From positions 1,612,001 to 1,676,000 of the forward strand of contig JAIXUN010000002.1 of the NCBI GenBank assembly GCA_027483535.1: DNA of 64,000 nucleotides, in the 5' to 3' direction. Positions 56,809 through 64,000 of this stretch are shown here, piece after piece. This DNA comes from a bacterium (GTDB taxonomy: Bacteria; Armatimonadota; Fimbriimonadia; Fimbriimonadales; Fimbriimonadaceae). Made by a program: the position numbers and the translations under genes. The notes under the pieces are model-generated. The model searched no databases. It saw only the letters and a program-made list of their open reading frames with translations, and was not told where the DNA came from. The number at the start of each line of letters is the position of its first letter. Positions within the stretch are counted from its first letter, which is position 1.

Positions 56809-57422
56809 CGGTTAGAGTCGTTCCACTCCAAGGATGTCATCTTGAGGCAGCGGTTGAGCTGCAGCGACTCGCCTTCCCACCGCCGTTTGATGAAGAACTT
56901 TTGTGGAAGGCAGAGCATCTGCTTCGGCACATCGCGCTTTTTCCAAACGGTCAGTTTGCCGCTGAGACTGAAGACGGAACGCTCATGGGTACGTGTTCCA
57001 ACACCCGGATCACGGAAGATAACTGGAGTGCTCACCAAAACTGGGACACAACCGTAGGTGGACCATTCTTAACCACCTACGATCCGAACGGGTCCACGCT
57101 TTATGGGCTCGATATCAGCGTTCATCCGGCTTTTCGCCGAATGGGAGTTGGCAGGGCGCTGTACCGAGCTCGATTTGATCTAGTGAGCCGAGAAACTGGG
57201 CTTGTTAGATACGGAACCGCCTGCCGGGTTCCGGGATACGCCCCACATCGCTCAACTTTAAACCCAGAAGCGTATATCCAAGAAGTGGTTCAAGGAACGT
57301 TCTCCGACCCCACCCTTACTCCGCTGCTGAAAATGGGCCTCACCTATCTTGAAACGATCGCCGACTACATGGAAGATGAAGAATCCGGAAATGCAGCCGC
57401 AATGCTGGAGTGGAAACCGTGA
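56805..57422 (+). CDS. GNAT N-acetyltransferase coupled to a nitrilase-family gene
   Basis: A 205-residue acetyltransferase with the acetyl-CoA loop ISVHPAFRRMGVGRALYRARF. The stretch GTACRVPGYAPHRSTLNPEAY near the end is typical of the GNAT half of GNAT/carbon-nitrogen-hydrolase fusion proteins. Here the hydrolase half is the next gene, joined by a GTGA overlap. Start TTG at 56805, overlapping the parB stop as TTGA. The substrate is unknown; the two proteins probably act together. Confidence 0.82.
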   Translation: MTVRVVPLQGCHLEAAVELQRLAFPPPFDEELLWKAEHLLRHIALFPNGQFAAETEDGTLMGTCSNTRITEDNWSAHQNWDTTVGGPFLTTYDPNGSTLYGLDISVHPAFRRMGVGRALYRARFDLVSRETGLVRYGTACRVPGYAPHRSTLNPEAYIQEVVQGTFSDPTLTPLLKMGLTYLETIADYMEDEESGNAAAMLEWKP

Positions 57423-58324
57423 CGTTCAAAGCCGCTGCCGTCAATTTTAAGATTCGCCGAATTCGTTCGGATGGACAGTTTTGGAGTCACACCCTAGACC
57501 TCATCAGCGAAGCGCATGAAAAGGGAGCGTCGCTGGTGGTCCTGCCGGAGTTCTTTAGCGTGGAACTCCTTCACTTGGTCAAGGATCTTGCTCCTGAGAA
57601 AGCTCCTCGATATCTCGTTCAGTACGCGGATGCGCTAGAGAGCTGGTTCAGCCGAATCGCCGAGAACAGTGGTCTGGTGATCGTCGGGGGATCTCACTTC
57701 AAGGAGATCGACGGACGTATTCGGAACGTCTCTCCGGTTGCCTTTCCGGACGGATCGATTCGGCACCAAGAGAAGAACAACTTGACCCGGTATGAGGTCG
57801 ACCCTTGGGACCTTGAACGGGGCTACGGGCTTGCTTCCCTGCCGGGCGGTCTTGGTGTCACGATTTGCTACGATACGGAGTTTCCAGAAGCAGGCAGAGC
57901 GCTTGGAGAAAGCGGAATGCTCGTCCATTGCGTTCCTGCCTGGACAGAAACCCAACGAGGATTTCAACGCGTTCGCTGGTCATGTCTTGCTCGAAGCGTC
58001 GAGAATCAGACGTTTGTGATCCATTCTTCGCTGGTGGGCGATCTTGGTCGTGAGCCGATCCCCGAGAACTACGGCTCGTCGGCAATCATTGCGCCTAGCA
58101 CCGAGCCATTCCCGATTACTGCTGTCCTTGCTGAAACACCAGTTAACGAAGAAGGTGTTGCGATAGCTGAACTCGACCTAGAAGCCCTGATCGATTCGCG
58201 AAATCGCGGAGACGTGCGACCCTGGCTGGACAGGCATCATGGGGCCTGGTCTATCTCTCCGGAGCCCGGCGGTTACGATTCTCGTTCGATTGTGCCTTGG
58301 TATCTTCCGCCGTTCGAGCCCTAA
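57419..58324 (+). CDS. Carbon-nitrogen hydrolase (nitrilase superfamily amidase)
   Basis: A 301-residue amidase of the nitrilase superfamily. The catalytic triad is seen: Glu (VVLPEFFSVELL, about residue 44), Lys (HQEKNNLTRYE, about 121) and Cys (TICYDTEFPEAGRAL, about 156). It would cut a C-N bond of a small amide. Start GTG 57419 gives a GTGA overlap with the GNAT gene; a GTG at 57410 is possible. It ends the parAB operon and converges on the M1 peptidase gene with 24 bp and no terminator. Confidence 0.87.
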   Translation: MTFKAAAVNFKIRRIRSDGQFWSHTLDLISEAHEKGASLVVLPEFFSVELLHLVKDLAPEKAPRYLVQYADALESWFSRIAENSGLVIVGGSHFKEIDGRIRNVSPVAFPDGSIRHQEKNNLTRYEVDPWDLERGYGLASLPGGLGVTICYDTEFPEAGRALGESGMLVHCVPAWTETQRGFQRVRWSCLARSVENQTFVIHSSLVGDLGREPIPENYGSSAIIAPSTEPFPITAVLAETPVNEEGVAIAELDLEALIDSRNRGDVRPWLDRHHGAWSISPEPGGYDSRSIVPWYLPPFEP

Positions 58325-58348
58325 TGGGATGCTGTGGCGGTCACCAGC

Positions 58349-60577
58349 TTACTGGGCGAAAACATCCTGCCAGGCTGTTGTCAGCGGCAGATCCGTTTTG
58401 CCCGTAATGTAGCGTCCTAGTTCGTCTACCAAGGCTAATCTGGCTTTGCCGATATTTGGGATGTACCGAACATTTCCGCAAGCAAAACCGACATTCTTGC
58501 CATTGGGAAGAGGGAGCACACCGCAGGCTCCTCCCGAATTCAAAGAGATGGTTCGCCCTTGGAAAGTGAGGTTGTCTCCGGTTCGAACAAAGCCTGCCTT
58601 CTTCAAGAGGCCGTCGAGTGCGGGGGACTTTCGAGGATCGCCGACAAGCAGCAACCCGGTTGTGTCCACCGGTTCTGGAGAAACTGCTTTTGCCGGACCC
58701 AGACCAAACTGATCCGAAAGGCTCAACCGGACCGTTTTCAACGACCTGCCTAGCTCGACAAACGACGGGAATCGAGGGGGAATGCCTTTCCGCAGCGCAC
58801 GATGTCGTGGGTCGAGTGCGATCCGAGAGGGTCTTTTCACAAGCGGCAATTGGAACGCGCCCCCTGCTCCCAGTTTCGCCGAATCGATCGTTGTGAATCG
58901 GACGATTTTGTCTGTCCCTTCGACCGCGATTTCGATCGGGACCCGCTTTTTCGTCCCTTTCGAAAGGATCTGACCGCTCAGGATGCCTTTCTGCCAAGTA
59001 ACGTTCCGCAACTCGAGATCAACGATGCCGGGTTCGAGAAGCCATTCGTTGACGAAGCCATCCAGATCGTAACTCGGAAGTCGGCGAAGAAGGATCTTTA
59101 CGAAGTCTTCCCAATCCCCTGGCTGACCGACCGGGTGCGTGCGAATCCACTCTTTCATGGCGTCCGTGAGGTTCTTCGTGCCGACCAATTGATCGAGCAT
59201 CGCCAGAACCCTCGCTCCCTTGCCGTAACCCATATCGGACGCGACGGGACCCTTTGCCGCTCCCGTGAGCGCGGGTGCGTTACCCACGTCTGAAGGACCA
59301 GGGCTATTGACCACGACGAAGGCATCTTTCCTATCGGGGGCGGGTTCACCCGCGATCGCCGCGTTTTGGTAGTAGAACCCTTCTGAATACACCGCAAAAG
59401 ATTCGTTCCAGAACGACCCCAGGTAGGTGTTGTTGATAATGCCACCCCACCATGTGTGCGAAGGTTCGTGCGGATCTTCGGTCGGTAATCCGCCTCCGTA
59501 GGTGGCAAAGGTGTAAGCCTCAAGCGCGCCGCCGCCGTACGTGGGGCTATCCAGCGCACCGTACTGCCCAAAGGGAAACTTCCCAAAGGCCCGTGAATAG
59601 AGGGCAATAATCGGAGCGTAGAACTCCGCCTGGTCTTTCATCTTCTGAACGGGGACACGCGGACTCCACATGCCCAACTTCACGCCATTGATGGTTTGAA
59701 AAGACTCTTTCAGCTTGGCAGCGCTGAGGCTCCAATAGGTGACGGGCTGGTCGAGTTTGTACTTCCAAACCTTGTTCTCACCCTGGCGCGTTTCAGAAAC
59801 TTTGTCGCCCATGGTGACCACCGTGAAATCAGCGGGCGCACTCACCTCGAGTTCGACCGTTGATGGTCTGCGAGCGATCATTGGGTACCAGTAGTCGTTG
59901 GTAAGTTGGACGTTGTCTTTGGAAATACTCCCCGCGTAGTTTGGAAGATCGACAATTCCGGCGTAGTCGACTTTCAGGTCGAATTCGGGCTCCTGGGTAG
60001 ACGGAAGGACAACGATGCCACCCGCTTGCGCAAATGGAGCGGGCACGCCGTTTATCTCCACGTTGCGGACCTTGTAGCACGGCGACATTCGGAAAACGAA
60101 CTCACCTGCGGCATCACTTTTCACGCGAATGGTGTCGGAAAAAATGGCTTGTTTCAACCCGATGTTGAATCCAACTTTCAGCTTATGGCTTTGTAGTTGG
60201 ACACCAAAATCAAAGGACTCATCGATGTGGGTGAACTTCCCACCCGGCTCTTCCATCAAAAGGACTTCGCCTATGTCTTGACTGGTGAGCGGTGTGGAAA
60301 CCACAAAGAAGCGCCGCTTGGTAATCGGAGTGACCCCTTCAAAGACCGACCAACCCTTTTCGCCACCTCCATAGGGGCCACCCGCCAGAACGTTGAAGGT
60401 TTCTGGATCGTTCAGGACAAGCGAGTTGAGCGTCTTGATATCCCGCTTTGAGACGAGGTCCGAAAGTCTTGCGAGCGTCGGGTCGCTGTTTTGGAGTCCT
60501 AGAAGAACACCTACGACTGCCGTCGCGATCGAAGCAATGACAACTTTCCTCACCTTCACAAGAGTTTGAACCTTCAC
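58349..60577 (-). CDS. M1-family metallopeptidase (aminopeptidase-like), exported
   Basis: A 742-residue peptidase. An N-terminal hydrophobic segment (VVIASIATAVVGVLLGL) is a signal peptide or anchor. Zinc site: H370-E-P-S-H374 and Glu in FWNESFAVY; the spacing from the second His to the Glu is 17 residues, one less than the canonical 18. GGGALEAYTF stands for the GAMEN exopeptidase motif. An N-terminal beta domain precedes it (about 100-290), and a C-terminal part beyond 540 is beta-rich. Cleaves N-terminal residues outside the cytosol. Start GTG at 60577. Single gene unit. Confidence 0.85.
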   Translation of the reverse strand: MKVQTLVKVRKVVIASIATAVVGVLLGLQNSDPTLARLSDLVSKRDIKTLNSLVLNDPETFNVLAGGPYGGGEKGWSVFEGVTPITKRRFFVVSTPLTSQDIGEVLLMEEPGGKFTHIDESFDFGVQLQSHKLKVGFNIGLKQAIFSDTIRVKSDAAGEFVFRMSPCYKVRNVEINGVPAPFAQAGGIVVLPSTQEPEFDLKVDYAGIVDLPNYAGSISKDNVQLTNDYWYPMIARRPSTVELEVSAPADFTVVTMGDKVSETRQGENKVWKYKLDQPVTYWSLSAAKLKESFQTINGVKLGMWSPRVPVQKMKDQAEFYAPIIALYSRAFGKFPFGQYGALDSPTYGGGALEAYTFATYGGGLPTEDPHEPSHTWWGGIINNTYLGSFWNESFAVYSEGFYYQNAAIAGEPAPDRKDAFVVVNSPGPSDVGNAPALTGAAKGPVASDMGYGKGARVLAMLDQLVGTKNLTDAMKEWIRTHPVGQPGDWEDFVKILLRRLPSYDLDGFVNEWLLEPGIVDLELRNVTWQKGILSGQILSKGTKKRVPIEIAVEGTDKIVRFTTIDSAKLGAGGAFQLPLVKRPSRIALDPRHRALRKGIPPRFPSFVELGRSLKTVRLSLSDQFGLGPAKAVSPEPVDTTGLLLVGDPRKSPALDGLLKKAGFVRTGDNLTFQGRTISLNSGGACGVLPLPNGKNVGFACGNVRYIPNIGKARLALVDELGRYITGKTDLPLTTAWQDVFAQ

Positions 60578-60668
60578 CGCAGTGAATGACTACCCCAGAT
60601 TCACTTCGCCGGAGGGATCACTCCAGGCAGAACGATAAATCGGAAGCAAAGTTCTAAAGAGCGGTCCC

Positions 60669-60696
60669 TTGCATGAAAGATGGGATCAGGTATTCT
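60669..60696 (+). promoter_or_regulatory. Promoter of the tRNA gene
   Basis: TTGCAT (60669-60674), 16-bp spacer, TATTCT (60691-60696), placing the start about 5 nt before the mature tRNA. Confidence 0.55.
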
Positions 60697-60707
60697 TTTG
60701 GTCGCTC

Positions 60708-60784
60708 GGCGGCGTAGCTCAGTTGGTTAGAGCAAACGGTTCATACCCGTTAGGTCGATGGTTCGAGTCCATTCGCCGCTACCA
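60708..60784 (+). tRNA. tRNA-Met (CAU), elongator type
   Basis: 77 nt with encoded CCA. Acceptor GGCGGCG/CGCCGCT (first pair G-U), D arm GCTC...GAGC, anticodon stem AACGG/CCGTT with loop TTCATAC (anticodon CAT at 60742-60744), T arm GATGG/CCATT with TTCGAGT. The anticodon stem lacks the three G-C pairs of initiator tRNA, so it is an elongator Met tRNA, or less likely tRNA-Ile2 whose C34 is modified to lysidine. Confidence 0.95.
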
Positions 60785-60800
60785 CTTTTCTCTTCAGACT

Positions 60801-62009
60801 CTAAGTGGGGTTTGTCGCGGGTTCCATCCGCTCCTCTTCCTTCGATTCCTTGATCCGGGCGAATCCGCGAGTAATCAAAGGCGGTGCGATGATTGCCGTG
60901 ATGAGCGACATCGCAATCACGATTCCGTACAACTTCTCGTCAAAGATCTCGGCCTTGTAGCCCAGGGACGCGATGATGATGCCCACTTCGCCACGAGGCA
61001 CCATGCCAAAGCCGATCACGTTCGCGCTTTGATGACCAAGTTTGCGCGCCCCGAAGTATCCGCCCACCCATTTCCCGAGGGTTGCCAGTGCCGTAACCAC
61101 GAGAATGAAGAGAACGGTATCCATGCTCGAAAGGATTCCGAAGTTCACTTGAATCCCGGTGTACACGAAGAAGAACGGAACGAGAAGCTCCGAGATCGAC
61201 CTCACTTCCTCGGCAAGGGCGTGCTGATGCTTGGTCTCCGCGACGATCATCCCGGCGAGGAAAGCCCCAATGATCGCTGCAAGCCCGATCTGCGCCGCTA
61301 GGAACGCAAGTCCGATACAAAGCGCGATGGACAGCGCGAGTGGCGACTTAGGATTGATTGGTTTATCCAACAGAGCCGGGGCCTTTTTCATCACCCGTGT
61401 GCCCAAGTAGCCGATGAGCACGATGAATCCAATGGCTTGGACAACAACAAGGGCCAGTTCTGCGAGATCGACCTTTCCTTTCGAGACCGAAGACACGACT
61501 CCCAACAGAAGCATCGCCAGAATGTCATCGATAACGGCGGCTCCAAGAATCACTTGACTCTCCCTTTTCGAGAGAAGCCCCTTTTCTTGCAAGACGGCTG
61601 CGGTGATCCCTGCGCTCGTTGCGACAAAGGCTGAGGCGAAGAAGAGTGTCTTTGCAAGAGAATAGTTCTGTGCGGCCCCAAAGCCCGCTGCCAACAAGAA
61701 CGGCACAACGACCCCGAGGCTGCCGACGAGGAAAGCGATCTTTCCAATGCGTCTCATGTCCGCCAGACGTGTTTCTAGCCCAACCGCAAACAAGAGAAAA
61801 ACGGCGCCAAGTTCGGCAAAGAGTTCAAGGGATGGAACCTGATTTTTGCCGATCCAGTTCAGGGCAAAGGGGCCAACCGCACATCCGGCTGCAATCTCCC
61901 CAACAACACCCGGCAACTTAAGACGCTGGGCAATTTCTTTGCCGACTTGGGCTGCAGCAAAGGCGATGAAGACCGCTCCAAGTACCTCAGTCGCTGCAGA
62001 GCCTGCCAT
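60801..62009 (-). CDS. Cation:proton antiporter (CPA2 family)
   Basis: A 402-residue membrane protein with about 12-13 helices, related to GerN/KefB/NapA. The ion-binding pair is D161-D162 in AAVIDDILAMLLLG, and the unwound helix is marked by ASAFVATSAGITAAVLQE. The double Asp suggests an electrogenic Na+/H+ exchanger. There is no C-terminal TrkA-N domain, so no NAD control as in KefB. TAGGCT (62016-62021) lies 6 nt before the ATG. Monocistronic between the tRNA and the ABC permease gene. Confidence 0.9.
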   Translation of the reverse strand: MAGSAATEVLGAVFIAFAAAQVGKEIAQRLKLPGVVGEIAAGCAVGPFALNWIGKNQVPSLELFAELGAVFLLFAVGLETRLADMRRIGKIAFLVGSLGVVVPFLLAAGFGAAQNYSLAKTLFFASAFVATSAGITAAVLQEKGLLSKRESQVILGAAVIDDILAMLLLGVVSSVSKGKVDLAELALVVVQAIGFIVLIGYLGTRVMKKAPALLDKPINPKSPLALSIALCIGLAFLAAQIGLAAIIGAFLAGMIVAETKHQHALAEEVRSISELLVPFFFVYTGIQVNFGILSSMDTVLFILVVTALATLGKWVGGYFGARKLGHQSANVIGFGMVPRGEVGIIIASLGYKAEIFDEKLYGIVIAMSLITAIIAPPLITRGFARIKESKEEERMEPATNPT

Positions 62010-62055
62010 ACAAATAGCCTACCGCAGGTCTGAATGACCTGCGGAACGGCGAGTG

Positions 62056-63288
62056 TTACTCGTGTCGCAGAGCAACAATAGGGTCGAGCTTGGCGGCGCT
62101 CATTGCCGGATAGAAGCCGAAGACCATTCCGATGAAGGCACTGAACGCTCCCGCACCAAGGGCAGCACTCAGCGGGAAAGGAGTCGGAAGACCACCTTCG
62201 CCGGGCCACTTCTGCATCGCGGTTAAGAGGGTGACGATCGACCCCAGTCCGTACGCCAGTCCCATTCCGATCAGCCCACCGACAAGGGAGAGTGTGCCCG
62301 CTTCGATGAGAAACTGCTGAAGGACAACCGCTCGCTTGGCTCCAACACTTTTTCGAAGGCCAATTTCTCGAGTTCGCTCCGTGACCGAGACGAGCATGAT
62401 GTTCATGATGCCAATGCCACCGACTAAAAGACTGAGCGCAGCGATTCCTGCCAAGGCAATTCCGGCGACGTTGAGGATGTTGTTGAACACACCTAGGATA
62501 GATTCCGACGAGTCCACGCGATAGATCGGCTTGTTTCCGCTGCGCTGCATCAGAACTCGCCATATGGAGTCCATCACCGCGTTTACATCCGCTCCCTGAC
62601 GCGCGATACATTGAATGTACGTAACCTTGTTTCCACCCTGCCACTTCTTCTGAACCGTGGTGATTGGTAGCAAGAGGTCTTTTCCGTTGGATTGGCCAAA
62701 CACCGTTACGGGCTTGGTCACCCCAATCACCTCAAGGGTGATGCCGCCAAGGACCACTGTTTTTCCAACCGCACTCTCGGTGCCGAACAGTTGGGCCTTT
62801 ACATCGGGACCAATGAGGCAAACGTTTGCCATGCGCTCCAGGTCGCTTCGTTCCAAAAGCCGACCTTCACTCACTTCGGTGTTGTTAAGGATCTGCGTGT
62901 AGTAGTCCCCACCGAAAATCCGGGGATTGTCGAGGGTTTTGTCGCCAGAGACAACTTTGGTAGAGGGAGCCTGAACCATTGGGGCTACCGTCTCAACGTT
63001 GCTCACGCGGTCGCGCAACATCTGAACATCGGCCATGGTGAGACCGTCGATCGAACCGAGGCTTTGACCTCTTCGTCGGAAACCCGGATCGAAGATGACC
63101 GTGATGGTGTTCGCACCGACCTTTCGGAACTGCTGGGTCATGTACGTCTGAAACCCGTTCGACAGCATGACGATGATCGTCACCGACATGACGCCGATGA
63201 TCACGCCCAGCATGGTCAGGAACGCACGTAACTTGTGCATCCGAAGCATGCCAATGGCAATGAGAAAACTCTGCCAGAGCGTTGTCAC
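62056..63288 (-). CDS. ABC transporter permease of the MacB type
   Basis: A 410-residue permease. One helix (about 18-42, AFLTMLGVIIGVMSVTIIVML), a MacB periplasmic domain (about 50-250), then three helices of the FtsX domain (about 275-310 with GGIGIMNIMLVSVTERTREIGLRKSVGAK, 330-360, 375-400). Unlike E. coli MacB there is no fused ATPase; that must come from a separate gene, likely beyond the window. Start GTG, three bases after the adaptor gene's stop. With the adaptor it makes a tripartite exporter for antibiotics, lipids or peptides. Confidence 0.9.
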   Translation of the reverse strand: MTTLWQSFLIAIGMLRMHKLRAFLTMLGVIIGVMSVTIIVMLSNGFQTYMTQQFRKVGANTITVIFDPGFRRRGQSLGSIDGLTMADVQMLRDRVSNVETVAPMVQAPSTKVVSGDKTLDNPRIFGGDYYTQILNNTEVSEGRLLERSDLERMANVCLIGPDVKAQLFGTESAVGKTVVLGGITLEVIGVTKPVTVFGQSNGKDLLLPITTVQKKWQGGNKVTYIQCIARQGADVNAVMDSIWRVLMQRSGNKPIYRVDSSESILGVFNNILNVAGIALAGIAALSLLVGGIGIMNIMLVSVTERTREIGLRKSVGAKRAVVLQQFLIEAGTLSLVGGLIGMGLAYGLGSIVTLLTAMQKWPGEGGLPTPFPLSAALGAGAFSAFIGMVFGFYPAMSAAKLDPIVALRHE

Positions 63289-63291
63289 GGT

Positions 63292-64000
63292 TTAGCTCCC
63301 GTCTCCACCGAATTGCATCATGCCCTTTCTTGCAGGGCCGTTGAAGTCGGGCATTACGATCTTATCGCCCGGTTTGAGACCGGATGTGATCTCGATTCGC
63401 GAACCGCTCGCAATGCCTACCTTGACCTTCACTCGTGTCGGCTTCCCTTTCGGATCAGTGGGAGCGAGATTAATGAACGTTTCTCCCTTGTCTTTGCCTA
63501 GATACTCCGAGGGGATCACGACAACGTTCTTGCTCGACTGAACCGCAATCGTGCACCGGGCACTCATGCCAGATCGGAGCTTGTCCGACTTGTTATCAAG
63601 CAAAACTTCCACCTCATACTTCACGACGGTATCTGCAGATTGACCCGTGGAACCAGCCGCGCCGGCCTCTTTGCTCGCAGGTGCAATCTTGCTGATCTTG
63701 CCCTTGAAAGACTCGCTGGGTAGCGCGTCGACATCGACCTTGGCTTCCATACCGACCGCCAATTTTGCGGTGTCGATTTCATTGATGGAGAGCTTCACGC
63801 GCATTTTCGTCCGATCTTCAATTCGGAAGATTGCCGTACCTGCCGAGAGCGAGTTCAAACCGATCGCAAGCTCGCCAACCTGAAGATATCGCTTCGTGAT
63901 CACGCCCGTGAGAGGCGAAAGAACCGCCGTTTCTCGGAGTAATCGCTGAGAATCCTCCAGTTGGGTCTGGATCTGAGCCGCGCTGGCAGTTTGCTGGCGA
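63292..64000 (-). CDS. MacA/HlyD-type periplasmic adaptor (5' end outside window)
   Basis: C-terminal 235 residues of a membrane fusion protein; the frame is open to the window edge (the last full codon is at 63997-63999). Visible: end of the coiled coil (QTASAAQIQTQLEDSQRLL), the second lipoyl half (ETAVLSPLTGVITKRYLQVG, LAIGLNSLSAGTAIFRIED), a beta-barrel domain (MRVKLSINEIDTAKLAVGME) and the membrane-proximal domain ending IVMPDFNGPARKGMMQFGG. It links the inner-membrane permease to an outer-membrane duct. Immediately precedes the MacB-type gene. Confidence 0.9.
   Translation of the reverse strand, partial: RQQTASAAQIQTQLEDSQRLLRETAVLSPLTGVITKRYLQVGELAIGLNSLSAGTAIFRIEDRTKMRVKLSINEIDTAKLAVGMEAKVDVDALPSESFKGKISKIAPASKEAGAAGSTGQSADTVVKYEVEVLLDNKSDKLRSGMSARCTIAVQSSKNVVVIPSEYLGKDKGETFINLAPTDPKGKPTRVKVKVGIASGSRIEITSGLKPGDKIVMPDFNGPARKGMMQFGGDGS

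Noticed and set aside
60708-60784. Initiator tRNA-fMet
   Set aside because: The anticodon stem is AACGG/CCGTT, without the three consecutive G-C pairs of initiators.
60669-61301. A 210-codon plus-strand open frame running through the tRNA
   Set aside because: It overlaps a perfect tRNA gene and is antisense of the antiporter gene.

Overview
The window reads as ordinary chromosome from a diderm, flagellated bacterium. The best guess is Armatimonadota, Fimbriimonadia-like. This rests on pseudopilins with a near-identical [19 protein letters not shown] leader followed by LFPVFAQAK, a Kdo-synthesis gene (kdsA), futalosine-type menaquinone synthesis (mqnD) and mid-50s GC by eye. The taxon is an inference, not a search result. 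Coding density is very high: no gene-free stretch exceeds about 210 bases, most operon joints overlap by 1-4 bases, and several convergent pairs share a palindromic stop. No CRISPR array, insertion sequence, prophage or rRNA was seen. One tRNA is present.

Layout. 0-5.6 kb: cobalamin adenosyltransferase with a WecG-type glycosyltransferase, a pseudopilin behind a sigma-54-type promoter, sdhB, a DsbD-alpha-like protein, kdsA and a CE7 esterase. 5.6-9.5 kb: a NIL-domain protein divergent from a short leuA, a dihydrolipoamide acyltransferase and phenylalanine hydroxylase. 9.6-14.6 kb: a probable operon lacI > GH13 amylase > pseudopilin > lipoprotein, with two identical operators at its head and a third inside the amylase gene. 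14.6-22.9 kb: response regulator, FAH-family protein, M16 peptidase, GAF histidine kinase, mqnD, a RecB-like FeS nuclease and a pair of secreted M16 proteins. 23-33 kb: alanine dehydrogenase operon, gluconolactonase-like protein, zinc ribbon, UDG, leuD, trpE, a TPR protein and a large secreted protein. 33-42.7 kb: glucan phosphorylase, livF-rimI-tsaD-BFD operon, and an HD-GYP / degenerate HD-GYP / GT39 / Xer operon.

42.7-51.5 kb: secreted protein, acyl-CoA dehydrogenase, an ArsR-type regulator fused to a B12-binding domain, infC-rpmI-rplT, a fused hydroxyacyl-CoA dehydrogenase/enoyl-CoA hydratase and etfBA. Together with the adenosyltransferase at the left edge this suggests fatty-acid oxidation under possible B12 or light control. 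51.5-64 kb: parvulin-mazG, flagellin behind a sigma-28-type promoter, parA-parB-GNAT-nitrilase, M1 peptidase, tRNA(CAU), a CPA2 antiporter and a MacAB-like export system cut by the window end.

Most notable: the ArsR/B12 regulator, which retains CarH-like capping residues; the LacI operator trio; infC apparently starting at AUA and overlapping rpmI by 89 nt; and a strong excess of -10-like boxes placed 5-8 nt upstream of start codons, which predicts widespread leaderless mRNAs.
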